Positions 52,478 through 64,000 of a DNA stretch of 64,000 nucleotides are shown here, piece by piece. This stretch comes from Macrostomum hystrix (lineage: Eukaryota > Platyhelminthes > Macrostomidae): positions 12,069,001 to 12,133,000 of the forward strand of contig CATNEN010000038.1 in the NCBI GenBank assembly GCA_950097015.1, written 5' to 3'. Every line of letters starts with the position of its first letter. Position 1 is the first letter of the stretch. Under the pieces are notes generated by a model, which saw only the letters and a program-made list of their open reading frames with translations, did not search any database and had not been told where the DNA came from. The position numbers and the translations under genes are program-made.

Positions 52478-55400
52478 TTACTCAGTTTTTTCAGCGACGT
52501 CTTCGCTTCCGACCGCGCCTTTTGTGCTGGCGGCGTCGTCACTCCCCTGAGTCTCGCCCGTCACCACCATGAAGATCTTCTGCAGGGCCAGAGTCACGTG
52601 ATTGTAGCGGCGCTGGAATGCGGCCGGCTTGCGCTTCCAGGCCACGCAGAGGAAGTACACAGGGGCGCCGATTGCGATGAAGCCCAGACACTTTAGGCTC
52701 TGGTCCGGCGCCTGGTAGATCGTCATGGCAACCAGGCCAAAACACCAGATTAGCACGAATATCGGGATGGGCAGCGGTATCCTGATTGGCCGATGCAGGT
52801 TTGGCTGAGAATAGCGCAGGTACAGCAGTGACGACATTGTAAGCGTTAGGATGATGTTGAACGCGAAGCCCAGCAGGTTAATTAGGGTCCATATGTCCGC
52901 AAGGAAGAGCAAAGCCAGGGAGATTACCAGCTGCGGGTGTGCGGTGATAAGAAAACAAAAATCATAGTTCATTCTGTACCCTGAGCTATCAGCTCGATCC
53001 TTTAATCTATTAAACGAGCATTCATTTCATATAATAGACACTGACACAAATCCATCACCAAAACATCGAATGTACGCGGTCGAACATTCGTCACCTCTTA
53101 CCTCGAATGTACGCGGTGGAAAATCCGTCACCTCTACCCCAAATGTACGCGATGGAAAATCTGTCCACCTCTACCCAAATGTACGCGATGGAAAATCCGT
53201 CCACCTCTACCCCGAATGTACGCGATGGAAAATCCGTCACCTCTACCCCAAATGTACGCGATGGAAAATCCGTCAACTCTACCCCAAATGTACGCGATGG
53301 AAAATCCGTCCACCTCTACCCAAATGTAAGCGGTGGAAAATCCGTCCACCTCTACCCCGAATGAACGCGGTGGAAAATCCGTCCACCTCTACCCCGAATG
53401 TACGCGATGGAAAATCCGTCACCTCTACCCCGAATGTACGCGATGGAAAATCCGTCACCTCTACCCCGAATGAACGCGGTGGAAAATCCGTCCACCTCTA
53501 CCCGAATGTACGCGATGGAAAATCCGTCCATTTCTACCCGAATGTAAGCGGTGGAAAATCCGTCACCTCTACCCGAATGTAAGCGGTGGAAAATCCGTCC
53601 ACCTCTACCCGAATGTACGCGATGGAAAATCCGTCCACCTCTACCCGAATGAACGCGGTGGAAAATCCGTCCACCTCTACCCCGAATGTACGCTGTGGAA
53701 CATCCTTAACTTCTACCCGAATGAACACTGACGAAAATCCTTAACCGCTCATCTCATCCTTAATCTCATATGTACACTGGCCGAAATTCTGTCTTCTCCA
53801 CATCGAATGTACACCAGCGAATATCCGATGCATCTAGGCAGAATGTACACTGATAAAATCAGTTATATTTTCCCACAACATCATCGTCCGATTTCGTAAG
53901 AAAGAAAAAATCTTATGCGCCCCAGCAAGATATTTAACCCAGCCTTCTCCTATGAAAGTATATTAGAAAACCCACCATGACAATCAGGGACGGGAGCGGA
54001 GTAAGCTGCTTGAAGCTGATCATGGCCAGAAACTCCGGCAGTTGTCCCTCCCGAGCGCCAACGTAGAACACGCGCGAGATGCTCATTGTGCCACCGTTGA
54101 TGGCGCCGAAAACGGAGATGGCTACAAATAGTGGCATCAGAAAGGCAGCAGGACCCATTTTGTCATTAGCAAAGGTGATGGCCACGGCATTGGAAGAGAT
54201 TATCTGTTCAGGCGACAGCACCGCTGCGTAGGCGATGTTGGCTAGCAGGTAGACGGACGTCACTATGGTGATGCTGATCACTATGGCCAGCGGCAGATTG
54301 CGGTAGGGATTCTGGAGCTCCTCGATTAGGAAATTCAGATAGTTCCTGAGGAAATAGCGGTTTTAATGAGGCATTTACGGCCAGAATTTAGCTGATAATT
54401 CGAATTCCGCGGAAAGCTATCGGATTATCAGGTAGACTTTTGGATAATAGTTTAGAAGATCAGGTGACTATAAAATTATCAGGTAAAGATTATTGGTTTG
54501 ACTGTCTGATTATCAGTTAAGCTAATCGGCGTCTTAGTTATACTATAGTACTTTCAGAGTGATTATTGCGCAGTCACTAGTGACAATGAGGTCGGCTTCA
54601 GGTGGGTTATCGGATGTTTAGGTAGGGTCACCGGATGTTCAGGTGGGGCTATCGAATGTTTAGGTAGGGTTATCGAATGTTCAGGTAGGGTTATCGAATG
54701 TTTAGGTAGGGTTATCGCATGTTCAGGTAGGGTTATCGGATGTTCAGCTTGATCACTTATATCAGGAGTTGAATATTTATGTTTTCTAGCCCTCAGGTAA
54801 ACGCAATATTTATTTCATAGCAGACAATCATGCTACTTGTTAGTAGGATGAAATGTACAATAGAGCATAAAAACAAAACATTTGCACTGCTTTGCTCACC
54901 AGCCTCCGTAGGCCCAAAATCCGGCGTAGAATCCGAAAGCCAAAGTTTTGCCATTGATATCCGAGCCCTCGAATGAGTCCTGAAGATTGCTGCTGTAGCC
55001 TGACGGATAAATAAGTAACGGATTAACGATTTAACAGACTTACAGATATTGAGTAAATTACTAACTATATAAAGGACTAGATGATAAAATGATTAACGGA
55101 TTAATGGATTTACGTATTGTCCGATTAACTGATTAATGTAGTAACGGACTAACGGATTAACGGACTACCAAATTACTATCCAAAGGCAACTAATAACAAG
55201 CAAGTTAGCCTACTGTTGCTCTCACGCGTTTATCAAAAGTGCTTTTGCAGTAAACAGACTGTCTTATTTACGAGTATAAATCTGTACGACCACGAACTTC
55301 TGTATCTATAATTAGTTTCGCACGCTGAACTAAGGTTATTGTAAGCCAGAACTCATTGCTATTAAATCTAGCCTGTTTTTGTCATACTGACAACACCGTC

Positions 55401-57400
55401 AGCATATCATGTTTTCTTAGATTCTTAGAAAAGCTGAATATAGAATAGCAGCAGCAAAAATCACAGCTAGAATTGCAACGAGAATCGTAGCAATAATTAA
55501 ATCAAGAATAGAAGGAAGAATTTAACCAGGAATCGCAGCTAGAACCGAACAAAGAAAAGCAGCTACGCGATTCAGTTAATAAAATCAATTGTACTCGAAT
55601 CGGAAATCTAACAAAGAATCGAACCAAGAACCGCAGCAAGAATCGAATCAAGAATCGAACCCAGAATCGAACTAAGAATCGATTTAACAACCACATAAAG
55701 AATCGCACCAAGAATCGAACCAAGAATCGAACAAATAATCGAACCAAGAATCAAACCAAGAATCGATTAAAGAACCACAGAAAAAATCGCACCAAGAATT
55801 GAACCAAGAATCGCAGCAAGAATCGCACCAAGAATTGAACCAAAATCGAACAAAGAATCGCAGCAAGAATCGCAGAAAGAATCGAACCAAGAATCGAAGC
55901 AAGAATAGAACAAACAATCGAACCAAGAATCGAACTAAAATCGAACAAAGAATCGCAGCAAGAATCGCAGAAAGAATCGAACCAAGAATCGAAGCAAGAA
56001 TAGAACAAACAATCGAACCAAGAATCGAACTAAAAATCGATTTAAGAAGCGCAAAAGAATCGCACCAAGAATAAAGCAAGAATCGAACAAAGAATCGCAG
56101 CAAGAATCGAAACAAGAATCGAACTAAGAATCGATTTAACAGCCCCATAAAGAATCGCACCAAGAATCGAACCAAGAATCGAACAAATAATCGAACCAAG
56201 AATCAAACCAAGAATCGATTAAAGAACCACAGAAAGAATCGCACCAAGAATCGAACCAAAATCGAACAAAGAATCGCAGCAAGAATCGCAGAAAGAATCG
56301 CACCAAGAATCGCACCAAGAATCGAACCAAGAATCGCAGCAAGAATCGCAGAAAGAATAAAACAAAGAATCGAACCAAGAATCGAACCAAGAATCGCAGC
56401 AAGAATCGCAGAAAGAATAAAACAAAGAATCGAACCAAGAATCGCAGCAAAAAATGCAGAGAGAATAAAACAAAGAATCGAACCAAGAATCGAACCAAGA
56501 ATAGAATTCAGAATCGCAGCTGGAATCGAAGCTAAAAAGGCACGGGCTAGAATGGGTTTTACTATATAATTGCGCATTTGTTAATGTCTCACCATTGCCC
56601 ACATGAATGAAGCCCAGGATGATGATAATCAGCAGGGCCAGCAGTTTGCAGCCCGTGAAGATTATTTGAGTCTTGGCGGCCCACTTCACGTTGATGCAGT
56701 TGATGGCAGTCAGAAGGCCTGAGAATTATTGTTAGGTAGGTTAGTTTGAGTCTACTTGAGTTCTTCCTTATCTGACAGAAACCTAATCAGTATTTGTCGC
56801 CTAAACGCCAGGAAACTAGATTACTGTTCTTAATAGAATTTTCAAGTACCAATTGCTTCTGACAGGAATCGGAGTTTTGCCTCGAGGCGATGAAACTGTG
56901 AGATCACCTTTTGGTTTTTCAATTTACATATCTATGTCAGCCTCGATGCTGTTTTCTTATGACAGGCACAAAACTCAAAGACTATAAGGAAACACTGGAA
57001 GCGAGAATTACGGAGGGCTTCGGGCAATGGTATTATCATTTTGTGACTGTAGATCCGCAGCCAGCGAGGAGGCAATTCTGCTCATTTCGCTGACTCGTGA
57101 GCACACACGCACACATATACTGTACGCAGGCATACGCTCACACAGATGTGTACATCTGCCCTGACTTTCTCATCGTCAGACGACAGTGTACACTCTCACT
57201 GTGCCTTGGGGGTTGGACCTCAAGGGTGTAAATTGCACGAAAGCCATCAAGCCTTCTCTCCGCGGCTGCGCCCCAAATTAATGTGGCCTCGCTACGGAAT
57301 CGAGCTCAGGGACCTTGGCGCGAGAGGCAAACACGTTAACCGCTCTGCCACCGAACCCCCGACTGGTAAAAGACAGGTAGAGTTACTTTTTAAAGAAAAA

Positions 57401-57437
<37 letters not shown>

Positions 57438-57450
57438 TAGACAGACAGGC

Positions 57451-57507
<57 letters not shown>

Positions 57508-57554
57508 GGCAGACAGATAGACAGACAGGCAGACAGACAGACAGACAGGCAGAC

Positions 57555-57635
<81 letters not shown>

Positions 57636-58249
57636 GGCAGACAGATAGACAGACAGGCAGACAGACAGACAGACAGACAGACAGACGGACAGACAGACAG
57701 ACAGACAGGCAGACAGGCAGACAGACAGACAGACGGACAGACGGGCGACTCACTGATGGCGCATGCGCCCAGTAGTTTCTGCGCCCAGGGGTCGGACATG
57801 CAGGCGGTGTCGGGGAAGCCGCGTAGGACGTACTCGGCGAAGATGAGGGCGCTGGCGGCCGTTGGCACGGCGCAGACCATGAAGAAGATTGTCCACAGAG
57901 TGAGGAAGCCGACCAGCGGACCGAAGGCCTCTTTAATGTAGATGTACTCGCCGCCAGATTTTGGAATCGCTACGCCCAACTCAGCGTAGCACAGAGCTCC
58001 GAGGATGCTGAATATGCCGGAGGCGGCCCAGATGCACAGCGATGCGCCAACGGATTTCACCTGCGCGACGGCCGGTGGGATTTCTCTGGTGGGATTTGAT
58101 GAAGCTGATGAAGCTGGGGGGGGGGGGTAAATAAAAAACTGACCTCTCGAATGACGCCAACTGGCGACAAGAAAATGCCACTGCCGATGATGATGCCAAC
58201 TATGACGGCCACTCCGTGAAGTAGTGTGAGGTTCTTCTTCAGAGCTACC

Positions 58250-58281
<32 letters not shown>

Positions 58282-58311
58282 ATCGTTTGTCCCTGAGCCC
58301 GCAGATGCCAT
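52478..58311 (-). CDS. SLC7 LAT-type amino-acid transporter light chain, 507 aa
   Basis: Six exons: 58144-58311, 57754-58060, 56593-56718, 54900-54999, 53976-54345 and 52478-52930. All borders are GT/AG, phases agree (0, 1, 1, 2, 0) and the total is 1524 bp. It is a plasma-membrane APC-fold exchanger of neutral or cationic amino acids, working as a disulfide-linked heteromer with an SLC3 glycoprotein. Diagnostic stretches are [20 protein letters not shown] (GSGIF at 43-47), [21 protein letters not shown]143 in [10 protein letters not shown] (the position of the heavy-chain disulfide Cys), [60 protein letters not shown] and a C-terminal [21 protein letters not shown] run of ten Gln (11-20) is coded by a CTG/CAG triplet tract. 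Substrate class (y+LAT versus LAT) is not decidable by eye. The start is set at MASAG; an AG acceptor-like site 50 bp upstream suggests a 5' UTR or leader junction. Confidence 0.93.
53070..53730. repeat. 36-bp minisatellite in LAT intron 5
   Basis: Units beginning AATGTACGCGATGGAAAATC and ending CGTCACCTCTACCCCG, about 18 copies with one-base length shifts and ATGAACGCGG variants. Confidence 0.95.
54600..54760 (+). repeat. 21-bp minisatellite in LAT intron 4, GT...AG unit
   Basis: About seven copies of a unit starting GTAGGGTTATCGAATGT and ending TTAG or TCAG, so the junctions read TTCAG|GTAGGG on the plus strand, antisense to the gene. Confidence 0.9.
55500..56545. repeat. 12-bp-based minisatellite in LAT intron 3
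   Basis: Over 1 kb of CAAGAATCGAAC and AAGAATCGCAGC units. Larger blocks recur, for example about 55630-55790 and 56100-56250. The Arg/Phe/Ser-rich frames are artefacts. Confidence 0.95.
56730..57020. other. LAT intron 2, unannotated part
   Basis: No repeat or motif recognised before the SINE. Confidence 0.45.
57025..57362 (-). mobile_element. SINE-B, tRNA-derived, inverted copy 3
   Basis: On the minus strand: head GGCAGAGCGGTTAACGTG, B-box GAGCTCGATTCCG, GCGAGGCCACATTAATTT, then the shared body to GCCTCCTCGCTGGC. It is inserted in LAT intron 2 in the gene's sense direction. Confidence 0.8.
57397..57745. repeat. (ACAG)n microsatellite abutting a LAT splice donor
   Basis: About 85 tetranucleotides with GCAG, ATAG and ACGG interruptions in blocks. 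In the transcript it is (CUGU)n starting about eight bases after the GTGAGT donor of exon 2 (57748-57753). Confidence 0.95.
58244..58280 (-). repeat. CAG triplet run coding polyglutamine
   Basis: About ten to eleven uninterrupted CAG codons (CTG on the plus strand) near the N-terminus of the LAT protein. Confidence 0.9.
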
Positions 58312-58529
58312 TGCTTTGGGGTCGATTGCGTTTTCGAATTCGGATACAGGTTTTGTTTCCTGGAAAACGGAGGCGGTAATCAAGATGGACAGAGATAATA
58401 TCACATAGTAGCTAGAAATTTTTAACCTGAAAGACAGGAACTCTTTCACGTGGTCTGGGATTCTTTCTAGCTTTCTATCGTGCGCTCAGAAGTTCAACAC
58501 TCTTAGCAAAGTGCTACAATATGAGCTAT

Positions 58530-59395
58530 TCCTTAAACTCTACTCAGACCTGATCACTTCTCAAAATCTACCTCGGTCCGATAACACTGCTCAAACTCTA
58601 CTCCAATCATAATACAGTACTCAAACCTACTCACATCTGATCACAGTGCTCAAACTATACTCACATCTGATCACAGTGCTCAAACACTACTCACATCTGA
58701 TCACAGTACTCAAACTCTAATTAAATCTGATCACGGTACTCAAAACTCTACTCACATCTGATCACAGTGCTCAAACTCTACTTACATCTGATCACAGTAC
58801 TCAAACTATACTCACATCTGATCACAGTAATCAAATTATACTCACATCTGATCACAATACTCAAACTATACTCACTTCTGATCACAGTACTCAAACTCTA
58901 CTCACACCTGATTCCAGTACTCAAACTCTACTCACATGTGATCACAGTGCTCAAACTATAATTAAATCTGATCACAGTACTCAAACTATACTCACATCTG
59001 ATTCCAGTACTCAAACCCTACTCACATCTGATCACATTACTCAAGCTATACTCACATCTAATCACAGTACTCAAGCTATACTCACATCTAATCACAGTAC
59101 TCAAGCTATACTCACATCTGATCACAGTACTTAAACTCTACTCACAACAGATCACAGTACTCAAACTCTACTCACAACTGATCACAGTACTCAAACTCTA
59201 CTCACAACTGATCACAGTACTCAAACTCTACTCACAACTGATCACAGTACTCAAACTCTACTCACAACTGATCACAGTACTCAAACTCTACTCACAACTG
59301 ATCACAGTACTCAAACTCTTCTCACAACTGATCACAGTACTCAAACTCTACTCAGATCTGACCGAATTATTCAAACTCTACTCACATCTGGTCAC
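58530..59395. repeat. 30-bp minisatellite upstream of LAT
   Basis: About 29 copies of ACTCAAACTCTACTCACATC + TGATCACAGT. The left part is more diverged and the right part more uniform (ACAACTGATCACAG). It continues as the start of the right duplicate, matching 1-272. Confidence 0.95.
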
Positions 59396-60780
59396 AGCAC
59401 ATAAAGTCTTCCTACATCTTATTACTCTGACCGCAAATCCAAACAGTGACTAATTTCGAACTGTCAATCAACAACCAAACAACTTCTCATTCGACCATTC
59501 AAAAAATTGAAAGCTCTCCTTGGTTTGAAACAGAATATAATTAAATAAAATATCAATAAGAAAAGATTGACAGAATAAATTTTATTCGACTTGCAATGAG
59601 AAGTGCTGATTTACATGAACTACCTATTAGATTTGAAAAGACAATTTTGTCCTGCCTGTCTGAACTGCCACTCCAAGCTTGACCTGAATTGCGCACACGC
59701 ACAAACAACACACATTACCTGAATGACAGGCACTCAATGTCGGGGGAGGGGGGTCAGTACTTGCCCTTACACCACAGCCAGTTTTGTGACAGCTCAAATT
59801 ACTGCGTACCTTGGAAACAAGCTGCAAATATAATTCATTTTCGTGTACATTCGTATAGCTGCGACAATCTGAACGGAATTTTGCTGGGGAACCCATGCAC
59901 CATTTGTACACGAGTGCCCTGTGTGGCGTGTTGGCCCCATCTGTCAGTATCCCATGCAATAAGGCCCAACCCGTGTGTGTGCATGCGTATCTGTCTGTCC
60001 TGCTTGTCCCGTTTCTAAGCTTCTAAAAGTGTTTACTGCAGTTGCAAAATGACAACGCTGATTAAAGTGTTTACGAGCAAGTAATGAGATTAACATCTAA
60101 GAAGTTGTTTGTCGGAAAAAGTAACTTCCGTTAATTTCGTAATCATGTTTCGAAGTAAATAAACTTTACAGAATCTACAGCGCGAAACTAAAAAAATGCT
60201 TTAGTTGAAATTAAAGTAAATAAACTTTTACACAAGAAACTTCCGTTACTTTTGAAGAAAGTAAGTACCCCCAATTTCAAAAGAAAATTAAAAGCCACGT
60301 TTTTGCAATATTCGTTACTTTCTAAAACGTCTTCTCAACTCCGATCCGAATTTCTTTAAAAAAGGAAACGATATTTCCTGCTAATTTATCAAAATATTCA
60401 TTTTAACACGATTCGTATTCGCTTTACCGGAAATTCTCCCAGTTCATTCGTTTCTTAATGTAGTTTAATTTTCGTCCCCCAAATAACGATCTTCTCACCC
60501 TACTGGGGAAGTGCTCAAACTAGGGAAGGCGGGGAGCATGATTCAGCAGGACTGGGCTACAATTTCCCGATCTGATTAAAAGAAAAGAATGCATAATAAT
60601 CGACTACAGCTGTACACAGTTGTGCGCGTGGAGACACCTTCTGACTCCTCTCCGAGAAGGAGCTAAAAAAATTCCGTTGCATTGCGACCCGAGAGCTGGT
60701 TCTTTTAGTAATTCAATATTTTCTTCTGCGAACAAGCAGAAGGAATAATCTGGCGCACTGGAAGCAATGATACACTTTTA

Positions 60781-60818
60781 AGGGTTAGGATTAGGGTTAG
60801 GGTTAGGGTTAGGGTTAC
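60781..60818 (+). repeat. Interstitial telomere-type repeat, right copy
   Basis: The same TTAGGG run, with the same TTAGGA variant, as at 1652-1688. Confidence 0.85.
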
Positions 60819-61019
60819 GGTTTTTAGCAGAAGGGTTGTGGGCATGTTTTTATTTTGCCCTTAGTGCTAGTGCTAGCTTAGTGTATCAAAAACTTTGGCC
60901 GCAAACTTCGATACATTCGCAAACTATTGCTACCCTAGACAGAGTCAAGCAAAAGTTTGGGAGTATTAAATTACTATCATCCATTCTGCAGCACCATGCA
61001 TCTTAGGATTTGATAGATT

Positions 61020-61850
61020 GATATACATTTTGATTTCTAGATCTACAGATAGATATAGATGGATAGATAGATAGATAGATAGATTCATTGATTCATAGAA
61101 TGATAGAATGATAGATTGACAGACTGATAGACTGATAGACTGATAGATTGATAGATTGACAGATTTACAGACTGATAGATTGATAGACTGACAGATTGAC
61201 AGACTGATAGACTGATAGATTGATAGATTGATAGACTGATAGATTGATAGATTGACAGATTGACAGACTGATAGACTGATAGACTGACAGATTGACAGAC
61301 TGATAGACTGATAGATTGATAGATTGATAGACTGATAGATTGATAGATTGACAGATTGACAGACTGACAGACTGATAGACTGACAGATTGACAGACTGAT
61401 AGACTGATAGATTGATAGATTGATAGACTGATAGATTGATAGATTGATAGACTGACAGATTGACAGACTGATAGACTGATAGATTGATAATTGATAGACT
61501 GATAGAATGATAGATTGACAGATTGACAGACTGATAGACTGATAGATTGATAGATTGACAGATTGACAGACTGACAGACTGATAGACTGACAGATTGACA
61601 GACTGATAGACTGATAGATTGATAGATTGATAGACTGACAGACTGACAGACTGATAGACTGACAGATTGACAGACTGATAGACTGATAGATTGATAATTG
61701 ATAGACTGATAGAATGATAGATTGACAGATTGACAGACTGATAGACTGATAGACTGATAGATTGATAATTGATAGACTGATAGAATGATAGATTGACAGA
61801 TTGACAGACTGATGGATTGATAGATTGATAGATTGATAGATCGAAAGCGT
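61020..61850. repeat. GATA/GACA/GATT composite array, right copy
   Basis: About 830 bp of the same units as 1920-3030. Blocks are shared but about 280 bp shorter. Confidence 0.95.
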
Positions 61851-62794
61851 TTAGCCCAGCATTTAGAGTATGGATAGTCTGTATTTCGAATCTTAGCCCA
61901 TAGGAAAGATTCGATTCTCACTGAGAATTTATTATTCAGTGGTGTACACGTAGATCAATTTATAAATTGACAGGTAAAAAGCTGATTGATTACGAGAACA
62001 AGAAGCAACATTCTGAAGACAGCACTAAAAAACAGCACTGACTTACCTGACACTGACAATGGCAATAAAGTTTGTCCAGGCAACACAACAATCCGATAGC
62101 TTTGTGATAGCAGGGCTTACAACAACAGACACGAGCTGTCCCTGGTTTAGCTCCTTACTAATAAATAGACTATTTATTAAAAGCTTACAAGAACTGTTGT
62201 GTATTCACACGCTGATTTTGCTGTTTAACAGTTCGGAACCAATTTGATTGGCTAAGAAAGAAATTATTTTTTAGATTTCGGCTTTTCGATATTTTAGATT
62301 TCTTGCTCGCTACTATTTGAAGTAGTGCAAGGGACATGTTATTTACTTTATAAAAAGTAGAGAAAACTTTCGTTTGATTTTCAATTGATTGATTAACAGT
62401 AGAAGTACCAAGGAGGAGGGAAATTCCTCCCCCCCCAACAATGATTCTTGCTGCACCCGAATGGAGCAACGCAAGCACACGAAACTCAAGAACACGGGCC
62501 AACTTTTCGTTGCACATCTTCTGAAACAAGAATCAAGTCGCCAGCTCTTCAGACCGTCAAGATATTCACTGATTCTGGCCGAAGGTCAGATTTTTCCAGT
62601 CACCCGAATGTGCCTGCATCATCTCCGTCTTCGGTGGTCACCTACCTTTATCTAGACCTTCAAGGACTACTACAACAGGTGGAACTAGGCCACTATATGG
62701 ACACCCGGACGCGAATTTCTCCAAGTTTACTGATTAATTCCCTTCCCTTCGGAATAAAAAGGCGTCCTACTTCTAATCTACATAAGAATATTCT

Positions 62795-62846
62795 GCGTAT
62801 CAATCTATCAATCAATCTATCAATCTATCAATCAATCAATCAATCA

Positions 62847-62881
<35 letters not shown>

Positions 62882-62950
62882 AATCTATCTATCAATCAAT
62901 CAGTCTATCAATCAATCTATCTATCTATCTATCTATCTATCAATCAATCT

Positions 62951-62985
<35 letters not shown>

Positions 62986-63105
62986 TATCTATCTATCAAT
63001 CTATCTATCAATCAATCTATCAATCTATCAATCTATCAATCTATCAATCTATCTATCAATCTATCTATCAATCTATCTATCAAGCAATCTATCAATCAAT
63101 CTAAA
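62795..63105. repeat. TCTA/TCAA array, right copy
   Basis: Counterpart of 3958-4215, longer and with a different arrangement of TCTA and TCAA blocks. Confidence 0.95.
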
Positions 63106-63764
63106 ACCTATCTTTCAGTCCATAACATAATATAGATATCTATTTATATATTTAGTTACACATGTAATGAAGAAAAAAACTATTCATATATTTTAAGCAT
63201 AAAGTACAAACATATTGAGAACTGGTAGTTAAAAATTCTAAATCTTTTGTTAAAACCACAATCAGAATATATAAGACAAGTTTGTTAAAAAATTATTCGA
63301 AAACACTTACCATCACTTGTATTTACTTGTAGTAATAGAGAAAATGTTATGTTTTTTACAACCGCAGAAACTGGGTCTTAAGTATTTTTATATTATATAG
63401 TTTTCTCTCGGCATTAGCCCGAACCCGTTTTCGCAGAAAATGCAGACACGCGCCAAATGGGTCAGTCCTACTTCGGTTTGGAATTGTGCAAATATCAATG
63501 GGCTGTTTTTTAGCGATGAACATTGTTCCTTCAACTTTGCTCAACCAACTCAAAGGTGTACTCGTCTACTCAAAACAACTAGAACAGCTTGTGGGGGAGG
63601 CTTCTGTTTGGTTGAATGTACATCAAATCAGTAAGTGACGAACTGCAGAAAAATAGCATTTTAACAACCAAAGCAGAGTTTCTCACTTGACTATAAAAGA
63701 AAAAATATTTTACATGAGAACCGTTCATGTTAGATAAGAATCTAACCTGTTTTCTATCGAAACT

Positions 63765-64000
63765 CTAACCTGTCAGATATGAATCTCACCTGTTAGATAT
63801 GAATCTCACCTGTTAGATATGAATCTCACCTGTTAGATATGAATCTCACCTGTTAGATATGAATCTCACCTGTTAGATATGAATCACACCTGTTAGATAT
63901 GAATCTCACCTGTTAGATATGAATCTCACCTGTTAGATATGAATCTCACCTGTGAGATATGAATCTCACCTGTTAGATATGAATCTCACCTGTTAGATAT
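63765..64000 (-). repeat. 20-bp GT...AG minisatellite, right copy, truncated
   Basis: The same unit as 4905-5215, with about 12 copies before the window ends. Confidence 0.95.

Larger units (their letters stand above)
58709..64000. repeat. Right copy of the >5.2-kb direct duplication
   Basis: Collinear with 1-5165 (see that entry) and cut by the window end. It includes the telomere-type repeat (60781-60818) and the same order of arrays with different copy numbers. Confidence 0.9.

Noticed and set aside
55502-56689. Arg/Phe-rich and Cys/Asp/Ser-rich frames in LAT intron 3
   Set aside because: They are translations of the 12-bp-based array. The real exon is only 56593-56718.

Overview
The window is animal nuclear DNA: spliced genes with GT/AG introns, GC-rich exons in AT-rich surroundings, tRNA-derived SINEs, a BEL/Pao LTR retrotransposon, a hAT-type MITE and TTAGGG telomere-type repeats. 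The receptor, transporter and NRF-6-like genes point to a bilaterian invertebrate. A lophotrochozoan such as a free-living flatworm is my best guess, but the sequence does not prove it. By rough addition, about one third of the window is tandem repeat, in more than 25 separate arrays.

Layout. 1-5165 is the left copy of a direct duplication whose right copy is 58709-64000. 5782-12545 is a complete BEL/Pao element with identical 254-bp LTRs and a 5-bp target duplication, inserted in a minisatellite that continues to about 15.1 kb. 15.1-17.9 kb is mostly arrays. 17934-20908 (-) is a two-exon neuropeptide (NPY/NPF-like) GPCR. 21.4-28.9 kb holds large 15-bp and 18-bp arrays, SINEs and a TA-flanked MITE. 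28958-32937 (+) is UTP6 (U3 snoRNP/SSU processome) in four exons. 33.3-36.2 kb is a G-rich array plus SINE pieces. 36214-41148 (-) is a six-exon nose-resistant-to-fluoxetine (NRF-6)-like membrane acyltransferase. 41.6-44.1 kb is a 30-bp array. 45633-46837 is a hAT MITE whose interior is a minisatellite. 47033-49543 (-) is a SLC30-type zinc transporter, with a possible first exon at 51438-51477. 52478-58311 (-) is a six-exon SLC7 LAT-type amino-acid transporter.

The five host genes have unrelated jobs (signalling, rRNA processing, membrane lipid or acyl chemistry, zinc transport, amino-acid exchange), and I see no operon or shared pathway. What links them is intron content: almost every intron longer than about 150 bp carries its own private minisatellite. 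Several of these arrays have a unit that begins GT and ends AG, so each junction reads like a fused acceptor and donor (ACAG|GTRA). I rate this, the duplicated window ends, the minisatellite-filled hAT MITE and the CACGTG cluster in the NRF-6-like introns as the most interesting signals. Exon models come from reading splice sites and reading frame by eye. No search or alignment software was used.
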